Source: Owenia fusiformis
Taxonomy: Eukaryota > Annelida > Polychaeta > Sabellida > Oweniidae
DNA length: 64,000 bases
Direction: 5' to 3'
Assembly (NCBI GenBank): GCA_903813345.2
Contig: CAIIXF020000001.1
Location: forward strand, 30,619,915 to 30,683,914
The notes under the pieces are model-generated. The model searched no databases, was not told the DNA's origin, and saw only the letters and a program-made list of their open reading frames with translations. The position numbers and the translations under genes were made by a program. Below are positions 22,901 through 34,700 of this stretch, in pieces. Positions within the stretch are counted from its first letter, which is position 1, and the number at the start of each line of letters is the position of its first letter.

Positions 22901-25900
22901 TTTGTATTTCTTAGCTCATGTCCACTACACTCTATAATTTTGTATCAAAGACCACGTTCCAAGTGTTAATATTGACATGTCTCTATTATATTAATGTTTT
23001 GATTAAATATTAACTTTATGGGTTGGACTTTGCACTTGTATAGAGATATGTTAAACAATGTACATGTATACTTTTGACCTGTATTGTTGTCTTATGATTC
23101 TCCTATGATTTATTACACATACCAGCAGAGCACACATTGCAAATACATATATTTAGTTCATTTGGTTGTTAAATATGGAAAACTATAAACTCATATTTGC
23201 TGCAGCTGAAGGGAATCTAGAAACTTTGAGTTCTTTGCTAGAAAAGGGAGCTGACCCAGATATTTTTGATGACACTGAGGGTCATACAGGACTAATATGT
23301 GCCAGTCAAAATGGCCACTTGGATTGTGTCAGTCTTTTATTGGAATTCAAAGCATCAGTTAATCTTGTGGAAAAGCTGCCATTGGTGTATGGCAGTGGAG
23401 ATACTGCTCTTATTTGTGCAGCTCGAGAAGGTCACACTGACATAGTCACTGCATTGATTGCAGCAGGAGCTAATCTGGATATCCAGGGGCTTGCAGGAAA
23501 AACTGCATTGATTGCAGCTGCTATAAATAACAATCCAGCATGTGTCGAAGTTCTCCTCATTAACAATGCAGATTATGAAATAAAGATGGATAATCAATAT
23601 AAAAGTGAAGATACTGCATTTGAGCTTGCTATTGCAAATGGCAGCAAGCAGTGTGTTGAAGTCTTCATTAAGCATCAAATGAAATATGATGTTACAGTAG
23701 CCTTATACACAGCTATAAAGTACAACAGTCAAGATATCTTAGATATATTGCTGAGACATGATGGGGATCCAAATGTGATACACAAAGATCATTCTCTTTT
23801 AGCTCATGCTGTTTTTAAGGCCTGTACTGCTGAAGATCTAAGTGAGTCAAACATGGCCTGTATATCAGCATTATTAAAGGCAGGGGCAGATCCTAATAAA
23901 CAAACAAAACACTCTGACTTTACTCTCCCATTGTCTTTGCATGGAGGAATACACACTGAAGTTCTACAGACATTCAGATCCACTTTGAAAAAGTTCCTAG
24001 GGAATTACATGACTAGGTGTATGTACATATTGTCCCCTATATACATTGCTTTACTTTGCTATGCATGTGAACTCCAGGCACGGAAACAATTTCTGTTTCC
24101 TCCCGACAACAAGGAAATAGGCTTACCAGTTGTTCTGATGTTGCTGAAACACGGGGTGACAATCCTTGAGGTGCCTCGCTGTCCTAAACATGGTGAAGAA
24201 ATGTTCTACATCTTACATGCACTGTTGATAATTTTCTACCAAAATCCCAAAATGTATATTGGATTCTTAAATGCAGGAGCAATATACCGCTCATGTATAG
24301 AACTCCATGTCATCAAAATGAATTTCAGCCCAGACATTTACAATTGCTATAGATTGAATCCAAGAAGTCACATGGCTGTCTTGTTACCTGTTCATACTGC
24401 ATTGTTAAAGCAAATGCTCCCCATGTCTGCTTATAAGGAACAGATTCAACAAATGCTCCATAGATGTAAGAACAAAGACATCAAGATTGCTATGGAGGAA
24501 GCCATGGCTTGTGTTCCTTCACTGAAAGATGTCACTAGGTGCTCTTTATGGGACACCATGTGGCCAAGAAATGCAACTTTTAGCAAGCCTGATAGTCCTC
24601 AATATGTTGACGTTAAGAATGTGGTAGATCAACTCCCATTGCCAGAACATCTTAAGAGGTACATATTGTACGAAGATTATCAACAATTATATGAGGATTT
24701 GACTAGTGAAAGCTCAAATCTGTAACTTCAAAAAATTGGGTGTGTCTATTGAGTTCCGGGATAAAGACCCCAAATCATGAGGAAGAAGAAATCAAGGATC
24801 TCACGCATACAAGTCACTTAAGTCATTACTCAAACAAATAATTAATTAACAGGACAATGTTGAGGAATGAAATCTCATAAATTCTTTTGAAACTATTGAA
24901 TTAATGCACAATCTAATTAATATATACAGTTACAGGGTTATAAGAGAGTGAAATTATACAAAGGTTTACCTTTGATGGAGATGATCTTAATCATTCATGC
25001 TATTTCATGGAGTTAGCATGAATAACATGAAGTTAGCCCCTCTAAAATTGACAATTGAATAACAAGAAACTATCATAGTTTAAAGTTGAGCTACTTGTCT
25101 TGTAATATGATTGTTCCATTTAGGCCTGGCAATATCTTGGAACAACCCAGGCTGACAATGAGAATGAACCTGCAGCTATTGCAGCCCTGAGAAAGTGAGT
25201 AAATAATCCATAGATTTGAATGAGTGTATCAGAACAATGTATTTTGGGCAATACCTCAGGGGGTTGTGCACAGGGGATCAGAAAACAGGAATTTTTGTTA
25301 ATTATAAGATATTTCTGAAGTATTTTATATAGCGTAATAGTATACTCAAATGAAAGGCAATTTAGAGTAGATTGCAAATATTTTATAATTTTTCTGATTC
25401 GTGCCACAGCAAATTCAAAATAGCTACGTAAGGGGGAATTTGCTAAAGTATGGTGACATTATACTACATTAGGTCACAAATATTGTATTGTCTATGATTT
25501 CTGCTGTTGATACTCCTAAATCACCCAAATGCTTAAATTGGTGGAAATTTTGATATATGTCCAGTGATCTCCCCAGCATTAAAGCAAGTGGGTGCAGCAC
25601 AAACCTGAGATTTTGAAAACAGGCTTGCACCAACCTGAAAATCCATTTGCACCCACTTGAAAATGAGAAGAATCGTGAAAAATATTTTGAATTGTGAAAT
25701 GAGAATTTTGCAATCACTTGACAAAAATCCTGTGGAGAACACTTTATGTCCAATGTGTGTCTTACATCTCTGTTATGTACATGTACTAGTTTGTTCTTTC
25801 AAGGTTTCATTTAATAGTTAAGTGTTGAACCTGATGATTTACAGGTGTTTGGAGATTGACTCTAAGAACCTCACAGCATTGATGGCCCTCAGTGTCAGTT

Positions 25901-27616
25901 ACACAAACGAATCCCTCCAGAGCAAAGCTTGTGAGACTTTGAAGTTATGGCTCGCTAACAACCCCGTCTATGCCCACATAGTCCCAGGTGGTGCCACCGC
26001 AGCTCAAGAACCAATCGTGTCTTCGTTTGTTACCAGGTTTGATAAATGAATGTTTTTTTTTTAACCTCGAATGAATTGTCCAGTTCCAAGACATTAGACA
26101 GCAGTTTTGTATCAAGCACATTGTTTTTAATTAACACGTAATGCCATTGAGAAAAGAATTTGATAAAATATAACAATACATAACACTTATTCCATGGACA
26201 ACATTACAAAATTACTTTCTGATTTCTTGTGTTAGAAATTAGGCTTATGGCTACTACTGTTATATAGACTCGAATTATTGGTTTCTTATCTGTATCATCT
26301 CTGTGTTTATCTAATGTTGCTCTTTGTTCTTTCTGAATATAGTTCAGTACACAATGAGGTGCAAGATTTATACATCAAGGCAGCCAGAATGTCTCCTGAG
26401 GGCACCATAGACCCTGATGTACAGAGTGGCCTGGGGGTGCTCTTCAATCTCTCTGGGGAATATGACAAGGCAGTTGACTGCTTCAACGCTGCTCTTCAAG
26501 TCAGGCCTAATGTAAGGCACTTTCTCATATATTTCGAACAAATTCAGTATGTAATCTATTTTGTTTAGTGTGAAAATCATTTCCAGAATACATTTATTCT
26601 CCAAAAAGAGTTTGCATTTTCTAAATAGCACCAGGTTACAATTTTACCAAAGAAATTCACCAGTTCAATGAATCTAGCAAAAGTTAAAATTGAGAAGATG
26701 TTGGTTTTTGTGAAATCAATATAGAAAGGTCAGATGATACAAAGAAAGTCTTTGATCTGTCATGGGTCCATTCTTTTTGTGGATAATTATCCTTCAATTA
26801 TCCTTCAACCAGAAGATTTTATAATTAATGTAGTGACTTCTGCTCACAGAGAAAGCAATATAAGTTTAGTTCAGACCATGTTGAATGTTTCAGGATCCAC
26901 TACTGTGGAACAAACTAGGTGCTACACTAGCTAATGGTAATAGAAGTGAAGAGGCAGTTGATGCCTACCACAGGGCCCTTGAGGTGGCACCAGGCTATAT
27001 AAGGACGCGCTACAACCTTGGTATCGCCTGTATTAACCTAGGAGCTCATAGGTATCTCCCCTTATTCCTCAACTTGTTTTATTATGTATTGCCCAAACAT
27101 TCTACAGATCAAATTATGTAAAGTTTAATCATGCTGATTTAATTTAATTTTGCTGATTTTATTGTTAAAGTGTTGATTACACATTAGACTGTGTACGGTA
27201 ATGCTAATCAAGTCAATTTCTTAGTGAATAAAAAAGATTTTTACAAAAATATTCAAAATAATATATCCATCCTTTGATTTTTTCAGTTTGATCGTTTTTG
27301 AGAAAAGTACAAAAAAATTGTATGAATATTAGAATATTAGAAAAATATAGAAACCATGAAAATAAAAAATTAATCCTAATAGGCTATAATATTTGCACTT
27401 TACTATGTTTCTTTTTTCAGTCAAGCAGTTGAACATTTCCTATCAGCATTGAACATGCAAAGAGAGAGCAAAGGACCATTGGGGGAGACCTCAGTTATGT
27501 CAGATAATGTCTGGTCTACGATGCGTATGGCAATATCAGTACTTGGACGTGCAGACCTTTATAAGGCATGTGACAATAGAGACCTCGATGCAATTAACCG
27601 AGAGTTTAATACATGA
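16907..27616 (+). CDS. PEX5: PEX5, peroxisomal targeting signal 1 receptor, complete
   Basis: Cycling import receptor that binds C-terminal SKL-type signals in the cytosol and docks on PEX14/PEX13 at the peroxisome. Fifteen coding exons: 16907-17002, 17198-17233, 17412-17447, 17746-17869, 19940-20132, 20417-20549, 20745-20864, 21581-21693, 21998-22058, 22551-22694, 25124-25194, 25845-26036, 26343-26511, 26894-27051, 27421-27616. All phases agree, giving 613 residues (human long form 639). [13 protein letters not shown] carries the conserved Cys11, used for ubiquitin-dependent recycling. Eight WxxxF/Y motifs start at about residues 110, 124, 149, 162, 176, 235, 254 and 292. Exon 6 ([20 protein letters not shown]) matches the PEX7-binding segment of mammalian PEX5L. 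TPR repeats fill about 319-613, with [17 protein letters not shown] and [12 protein letters not shown]. Intron 10 hosts another gene. Confidence 0.97.
17968..18550. mobile_element. hAT-type MITE with 8-bp target duplication
   Basis: The element is 17,976-18,542 (567 bp). The termini TAGAGCTGGCATCGAA and TTGATGCCAGCTCTA are inverted. Both sides carry the direct 8-mer CATGTGAC (17,968-17,975 and 18,543-18,550). An 8-bp duplication and TAGAG-type ends are hAT hallmarks. The interior is rich in TCGAC/GTCGA words, for example GTCGACATGTCGGAGCTCTC. Internal frames of 96-97 codons show no transposase motif. It inserted in PEX5 intron 4, between exons at 17,869 and 19,940. Confidence 0.85.
18641..19160. 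repeat. Inverted repeat, 95-bp arms, in PEX5 intron 4
   Basis: GGCTTTGTATAAAAAACCTC and CTCATACCCACCTACCCA (18,648-18,690) are matched by GAGGTTTTTTATACAAAGCC and TGGGTAGGTGGGTATGAG (19,100-19,145). Arms extend over roughly 18,641-18,735 and 19,056-19,160 with few mismatches, around a loop of about 320 bp with no ORF. The element lies about 100 bp downstream of the hAT MITE. Target duplication was not resolved. Confidence 0.8.
19161..19939. other. Rest of PEX5 intron 4
   Basis: AT-rich intronic DNA without a recognisable gene or structured repeat. GTCATCGCCATTT occurs twice (about 19,532 and 19,678), suggesting a small decayed duplication. The remaining PEX5 introns longer than 300 bp (20,865-21,580; 22,059-22,550; 26,037-26,342; 26,512-26,893; 27,052-27,420) show nothing beyond splice signals. 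Confidence 0.4.
23175..24725 (+). CDS. Ankyrin-repeat SOCS-box (ASB-like) protein, single exon, nested in PEX5 intron 10
   Basis: Probable substrate receptor of a cullin-5/elongin BC ubiquitin ligase. The frame is open for 516 codons from ATG 23175; an in-frame TTG 9 bases earlier is not needed. Ankyrin repeats are clear at about residues 3-33, 35-66, 75-106, 109-139 and 145-175 ([27 protein letters not shown]) and weaker to about 250. The C-terminus has a SOCS box: BC-box-like [11 protein letters not shown] at about 449-459 and a Cul5-box-like [15 protein letters not shown] at about 487-501. It lies wholly between PEX5 exons 10 (ends 22,694) and 11 (starts 25,124), same strand, with no introns. 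That fits a retroposed or intronless family member. The middle part, 250-440, has no repeat I can name. The substrate is unknown. Confidence 0.88.
   Translation: MENYKLIFAAAEGNLETLSSLLEKGADPDIFDDTEGHTGLICASQNGHLDCVSLLLEFKASVNLVEKLPLVYGSGDTALICAAREGHTDIVTALIAAGANLDIQGLAGKTALIAAAINNNPACVEVLLINNADYEIKMDNQYKSEDTAFELAIANGSKQCVEVFIKHQMKYDVTVALYTAIKYNSQDILDILLRHDGDPNVIHKDHSLLAHAVFKACTAEDLSESNMACISALLKAGADPNKQTKHSDFTLPLSLHGGIHTEVLQTFRSTLKKFLGNYMTRCMYILSPIYIALLCYACELQARKQFLFPPDNKEIGLPVVLMLLKHGVTILEVPRCPKHGEEMFYILHALLIIFYQNPKMYIGFLNAGAIYRSCIELHVIKMNFSPDIYNCYRLNPRSHMAVLLPVHTALLKQMLPMSAYKEQIQQMLHRCKNKDIKIAMEEAMACVPSLKDVTRCSLWDTMWPRNATFSKPDSPQYVDVKNVVDQLPLPEHLKRYILYEDYQQLYEDLTSESSNL
25563..25750. repeat. 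Dispersed repeat of about 190 bp, inverted copy at 53,030-53,220
   Basis: CCCCAGCATTAAAGCAAGTG, CCTGAGATTTTGAAAACAGG, CTGAAAATCCATTTGCACCC and AATCCTGTGGA occur here. The reverse complements occur in opposite order at 53,030-53,220 upstream of AURKAIP1. The copies differ by substitutions and a small indel. No clear terminal repeats were seen. This copy lies in PEX5 intron 11. SINE or MITE origin is undecided. Confidence 0.75.
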
Positions 27617-30600
27617 CAAGCTGGATCCAGGGAAATACAGCTAAATCAAAATTGCAGTAATTTTAAACACCGTTTGTTTGAGTACAGGAACTCAAGGCGC
27701 AAACCAGGTCAGACAACACTTCCAGGGGTGCTCAGGCTTATCTTTGAAGATTAGGGGGTTTTCTAAAAACATTTGCTTGAGCATGAGATTAAATTGTGGA
27801 GAGGGAGTAAATAACGCTACAATGATTGGAGATGTACGCCAATAAGGCAAGTCAAATTCAACATCAACTAAGAAATGATCTGTTAAAGAGATGAATACGC
27901 CTCATAAAGAATGTTATGTATAATCCCTTATTTTATGTTAAAAATTGTTGAGATATTATTATGGTCCTCACTGTTTTGTGACGGAGGGTTGGTATCTTGG
28001 GTTCGTCATCTGTAACAAATGGCAGGTAGTGACATTTTCTATGTTAATGCCTTGTTTTTCATTATGTAGGGAACATATATATTAATATCCACATTTCAAT
28101 TTAGAAAATAGGAAGACATTTTAATTTTAACTACTAATACATGAAATGTAAGGATATTTCATGAAAGATGGTAGTCACATACGCACACACATATGTATTA
28201 AGAGTTATATGTAAAATTCAATAGTCAATTTAGCAATATACATAAGAAACTAAAATATCTTGTTTATTTTAAAGTAAGTACTGGGGAATTGTATATTAAT
28301 GTATCAGTAATGATGAAAAGCTAAATATTATATATTTCTAATTTTTATATAAATAATGTATAAGAGAGGTTGTTTTAAATTAAAATTCTATCTAGTCAAT
28401 TTATATTCATGTAATTATAATTCTTTGTTAATAATCATAATGTTTGAGGCATTATGGAGCCACAGTGGAGACATGGACCACATTGTCAACTGACACTTTA
28501 TATACAGTATAATATTTGTGTGAAAAGTGACTTACATACATCTTTTATTCACAAACTCTTAGAATTATTTAGATCAAACAACATCTGTTGACAAAATAAC
28601 ATTAAAATTCTCGTGATATATCAGTCTGAGTAAATAATAGTTATGGTACCAATGTATAAAAAATAAATATATAGCCCTATATGTAGTTTTTGGCAAAAAG
28701 GTTTTTCAGATCATGGGACTTATACATTTTGAAATAATTGTTTTGTAATTGTTATTATGTATAAAGAGAACTGGAGTACATTTATTGTGTCTCTCATTTA
28801 GTTCATATGAAAAACAAAACTTATAAAAGCCTTCATCATTTTAAAAATGATACAATATTATGAGTTGTAAATTTACATGATTGTGAAAATAATAACATGT
28901 ATGTTCTAAATTTTTAAAATAAACAAACAAAAAATATCTCTTCTTTAATAGCCTACTTATTTATTTTCTCAGGTGCAAATATATTTACATGCATCAAAAA
29001 CAAAGCATTTTAATATGGAATATGGGGAAATGTCCAATGTTGAAACATGTGAAACTAATAGGGTTTTTAACATTCTGCAACCTCTTTCTAGATCTCAGAT
29101 TGTACAACTGGCCACCAGGTGGTGTGGATTCAATAACAAGTAAAGAACATGTATTAAAACTCATCAGAAAAAATTGTAAATAAATCAAATCTGAGAAAGT
29201 TCTTGTAAATTTGGTGGGACAAAAGCCTTTTGTGGTGGATTGGAGGATATATAAAGGTCTTGAACCTAAAGAGACTGATTGCAGCTTGGTCATTTTCTAG
29301 ATTGCACAAAAATGGAAGTGACCATTAACAACCCCAAATGTATAATATAAACATAGTATTAACATATATATATATATTTCAAGAAATGTCATTCATTCCC
29401 AAAATATGTTGAATAAAAAGTACAAACAAAATAAAATGCTATATGCAGTATGAGATAATGATTGAAAGAAGATGTACAAAATGAGTGCCAGTAAGTCCCA
29501 GAGATGTAGGAGGCTATTTCATAAAAATAAACAGTTGCTTTAGATACTTGATAATACAAAATGTGCCTAAAATCCAATCCAAATGTCGGACTGAAGATAT
29601 TGTACCTTACTGTTTATATCCCACAATATTATATGCGAGCTTCAACTGCTTATGGTACACATTGACATCAAATGCATGAATGATGTCACATTACAATAAA
29701 CAATAACACTTAAGTTTGTTCATGACATTCACACACAAAGGGAAACAGATATACAAAAACATTACATCATTACATTAACATGTTAATTTTATTTATAGTA
29801 AAAGATATGTTCTTACACATTCATTTAATAAATTCAGTCAAAGATTATCATAATCCCATCTAATAAATGGAATGTTATTTATAATGTCTTACAATTGCAC
29901 CTTCCCATATCTGACTGCAATTCTGCAATTAATAATTTCACAAAAAATCTATTCAAAATAATGTTCAAATTATTTACTGATTGATGGAATGAATTCAAGA
30001 GGATTGGCATATTCAAAAATACTATAATAATAATAATTAATAAAATGAACAATTAATTGTGTGTTCTATAAATTATTATGTTCCTATAAAAAATCTTCTC
30101 TAAGTGATGAGAGTAAGTTTGCAGGCTGTAAAGTAGAAATAAGCACCTAGCTCCCTTAGTCCAAGCTCTCTCTCAGGCCCATACCTAGGCCAAAAATTCT
30201 TTCAAATATATGCAGTAAATCACCATTTCAAGCACTTTTCTAGTGATTATGGGCTGACGTGGGCAAATCTGAATCCCCATAAACCTTTTGAAAACTGGCA
30301 AAAGCATTTAATAAGAAAATCCTAAAAATGATAGAAGCTTTGGAATTTACAATCAAGATTTTGTTTCTAAATCATTTAAAATTCTGTAACCCTGGTTAAT
30401 TTGGCACCTATTTTAGTTTGGTTATCTATCTTCATTTTTATGAACTGCATAACCAATATGAAATTATACTAAAATGGATGGGAATCAGGCCAAAACATGT
30501 GATTTTAACAGTATGAGCAACATGGCATCTTATCTAAATTCATTGCACTCAAATACTGCAGACATTTACATTTTCAATGTCAAAATAACCAGGATTACAG

Positions 30601-30767
30601 GATTAGTATTATGCATGTCATTATAAACAGTTCAATTAAATCCCATATATGAATTTACATTTCCAATATACAGATGTTTATGCATTATAATAATGTACAT
30701 GTACAATAATGAGTTTACACAATATCAAACAACAGCAAATAGTATATACTGTATATACATAGAGATT
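27617..30767. other. PEX5/AGTRAP convergent intergenic region
   Basis: Very AT-rich DNA holding the PEX5 3' UTR and the AGTRAP 3' UTR, transcribed toward each other. Several AATAAA/TTTATT words make the exact ends undecidable by eye. At 27,965-28,065 there is a remnant of the GTCACCACC family (GTAACAAATGGCAGGTAGTG), also seen near 54,640 and 58,970. The 60-100-codon frames around 29.0-29.7 kb resemble nothing. Confidence 0.4.
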
Positions 30768-31266
30768 ATCCTATATGAGGTTCAGGATATTGGGATTATC
30801 CAGAGGCCAATATAATATATTTGCCCGAGGGCCGCAGGTCCCAAGGGAAAATATATTATATTGGCCAAGGGATAATCACAATATCCTGAACCGACTATAG
30901 GATAATATGTTTATCCCATATCAATCTTGGTCATCTGGTTCACATTGTTCAGTCGTGGAAATATTTTAGAATATTCATGTTCATATTCATGTTTTGTTTA
31001 CTTGGCCGTGGGCGGATTTCCTGTTCTCTCAAATATTCCCACATTTTTTTCGAATTTTTGATTGATTAAGTGGATGCTCCTTCCCTTTTTAAACCATCAA
31101 ACAGATCCCGATTGTCTGTGTTTTCTCCACTGTCGTTTACAGTCATTACGCGAACGTTACAAATTATGAACAAATATGCGAGCGGCGATTATGACGTAGC
31201 GGGCAGATATACTATATCTGCCCGCTTGGAGCGGGACGTAAAGCTATATCTGCCCACTGGTGAAAA
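30768..31266. repeat. Palindromic element with two nested hairpins
   Basis: TATCCTATATGAGGTTCAGG..GGATTATCC..GGCCAATATAATATAT pairs with ATATATTATATTGGCC..GGATAAT..CCTGAACC..TATAGGATA (30,768-30,906, centre about 30,837). A second perfect palindrome, AGCGGGCAGATATACTATAT plus CTGCCCGCT, sits at 31,199-31,230, with a further half-site to 31,260. The central GCCCGAGGGCCGCAGG is GC-rich against an AT-rich background. It lies between PEX5 and AGTRAP. It is non-coding: the 108-codon frame at 31,070 starts in unique DNA and crosses the second hairpin. Confidence 0.7.
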
Positions 31267-31718
31267 TATAAGTTTTTACAAACCGGCTTTATGTAACTGT
31301 AACACGTCCAAGTATGGGATAAATGTACATACAAACTTTCCCTTTCTTCCCCATGCAGCTCAAGTACTTCATGATCATGAACACATTATTTGTTAAATCT
31401 AAAACGGCGAAATAGCTATGCTACAGTGGTCTGCAACAGTCAATAATAATCAAAACTTGGTGGCAAATAGATGCCATGCCTCAGGTTTTCGAATGATACA
31501 AGGATATGGTGAGGTCATTTATTTGAAAATGTTTCATGTTAAAAACACTTATACATAGGTGCTGGTTAATTATGAGGTGGATATTGTGATGTGGATATGG
31601 CAGAATTCAAAGAATTTTTTTTCAAATAAATGACCAATTCTCATCTTCATAGTACCAGCTGCTCATTTCAATGTGAATTCTGGTCTGTACTGGAACAATG
31701 TCTGTGTTCTGTTGCATC

Positions 31719-34700
31719 TCAGGGTATAGGGGGCTTCTCAAATGTCTGGTGGGGCTCTGCAGTTTCTACATTGTTAGAGGGTACAGGTTGGGCTTGATCT
31801 ATGTTGTCATAGCCACCATGGTGTTGAGGGCTCCCTAGAATAATAGTAAGAATATACAGAATGGTACAGAACACTTAGATACAGTACCTGTCATCAAAAT
31901 GATTTACTAGTATGTTTCTGATGAAGAGGAGAATATGTATGACGCTTAATTATTTTTCAAAATAATCTTTTATAAACTGGTAAAAGTAGGGCTTGACTTT
32001 CAAAAAATGATAACAATTGATGACTTTGTAAGATTCTATACATTACACAGTACATACCAGTAAAAGTAGGCATCCCTGGGATGTTGAAGTTTGCATAGCT
32101 GCCACCCCTATCCTGGTAGATTCGGTATAAAATGAAGCTGGTGATTGGCTTGATGATAAGATTCACTATAGACATACTGAGAGTGGTCAAGGAGAATTAG
32201 ATGGAAAATTTAAAACAATTAAACATACAAGATGCCAGTAATCAGGTCCATATTTGGACATAAGGTATAAATTGAATACGATAACGCAGGAATGCTAAAA
32301 CTTTAAAGTCCCCGTCTAAAGTTTGAAAATATTTTTTTATCATTCATTTTCTATTTATCAGGACTTAAAAAGTGATTTTAGAGATTTTTGAACAAAAAAA
32401 TTTTTTTGAAAAAAAGTTGTGAGCATTTCATTTCTCAAATATTCAAATTTCCCGCCATTTTTCAAAAAAAGTTGAAATTTCTTAATCATCAAATATTTCT
32501 TAATGCATTTCAAAAAAGATTATATTTTAACACCAATGCAAAGATTGAACAAAAGACACACTATTTCAATAATAAAATGTCATATTTAATGGGCCACTTC
32601 AATGTTTTAGCTTATCAAAAATATTTTGAAACATTAGTGATGTCACTAAGGTAACCAAAACTTTTTGAAAAAAATGTGAATTTTTTTTTGATGTCAATCT
32701 TTTCTAAATATGCTAGACTTTCATAAAAAACCAATGTTGATTGTCTAACCAGGTTAAAAGGAAGAATAAATTATGTTTTAGATATCATTGTACCATTGGT
32801 TTCTATGAGAACTAAAATTTTGAAATGCATTTTTCTCAGAACCATTTTCATGCACTGATAAGTTCATTTCTCGCTTGTTTATCAACCGATTTTCTTAATT
32901 TTTTCGGCAAAAAACATGGGAGGATGTATGCTATGTACTGGTATGAATTGTGGCTAATTAGAAGATATGGGTGACCTCTAAAAGTTGGTTTTAAATAAAT
33001 TCACAAATTTTGGAACAAAAAGTCTATCAAAAACCACTTTTTGAAATTAAAAAAAAAAGTTTCACATATCACACTTTGATAACATTGGGTAAGACTACAA
33101 TATAAGCCAAAGTGGTTTAAACTTTACATGGGGCCTTTAACAAAACAAATTTTAAATTATGAACATATTTAAAATTCAAAGTGATAGATGATCATGCAAC
33201 ATGATTTCATGAATAAAAAGGTTTGAAGAATATCATTTAAGGTTATTTTCTGTAAATCTTTATTGCCTAAATTAAGGACAAAAACTGTTTTTGAGTCTTA
33301 AAGGTGTTCACTAAAAAAGGTGTTTACATTTAAAGCTTTAACTGTTAAGTCATGATGTGGATTACTCTTTGCATTTGTTCAACTTTGCGATGATGACTTT
33401 GTTAGCACATGTTCCTTCCAGCTCACTAATTGGTTGAGAAAATGTTAGTGTGGTAGGTTTGAAATGAGTTATGATCAGGACTGTCATGGGAAATGGTCAT
33501 GGGGGCAGGGGGGGGGGGCTAATCTGTATAATATAGTCTATACTAGGCAGAGGGAAGTTTATACCTAGGCTAGATGTGGATTTAATGTTTAAAAGGATAC
33601 CCTAAAGAGAACCTGTACTCGTTCTTGAGGTCTTGTGAACCTGAAAATAAATATGTATAAAACATGTCATTTGTGTAGTCAGATGCTTTAACATGCCACA
33701 GTCGCAAGCCTTGTCATAATACCAATATCATTTGAACATACAGGAATGGATGGTAAAAAAATGGCAACCCGGCATTTTCCTCATATCTTTGTGATTTGAT
33801 GAAATTTTTCCCTGATATTTTACACATGTGTACATCATTCAATTTCCTATCGGCCTATTTGACTGCATTCATCAGCAAATATGGCCTGAATGACACAGAT
33901 GATCTCCTTCTTGAGGTCTGCAATTGTCCTGAGGTCATTCTGGTACACTTTATCATTTGCATATCCCCACAGGTAGAAGTCTGGTACAGACATTTTGGAT
34001 AACATGTGCAGATTTGCTTTCATTACAATAGTGGACACTGGAGCATGTTGTTTAAAGTTGTTGTTTTTTTTGTTTTTTTATTTTATTTATTTTTTATTCC
34101 AAAATAATAGAAAGTACAGTTTTCCCCAAAGAATGGATAGTGGGGTTACAAATAAAGGTTTGCCTAAGACGGCGGCATGAACACCTCATTCTTTTAATTT
34201 TTGTATATATGATTTAATATTTTTAATTTCATAGGTTGACTTTTCATAAATACATAGGTGTGCGATTGAATAATATAATGTGTTCCTCCATAATCTTGGA
34301 CAATTTTTTTCTTTGCTAATGAGCCATGATTTATAGCTGTTATATGCAAATGTTGATATTATAAGATCAATGACATTTTCATGACTTCTTTTAAAAATAA
34401 TATTATTGCCAATAACAATATTTTTCCATGAAATATTAATTTTTAATTTTGAAGAAATATAGATCCACAAGTCTTTTATTTGATCGCACTCTAAAATAAT
34501 GTGTTTTAAATTATTTTCAACCTTACAAAAATTGCAAATTTTCGAATCTGCTTTTTTCCACTTAAAAAGATCTATGGAAGATGGAAGAACATTATGAAAT
34601 AATTTGAAGTTAAAGTAAGCTACCTTTTTATCAACAATTGCTATAATCTTGTTATTAAAATACCAAGGAGGATTGGCTCCCAGAGTGCACCACCGATATT

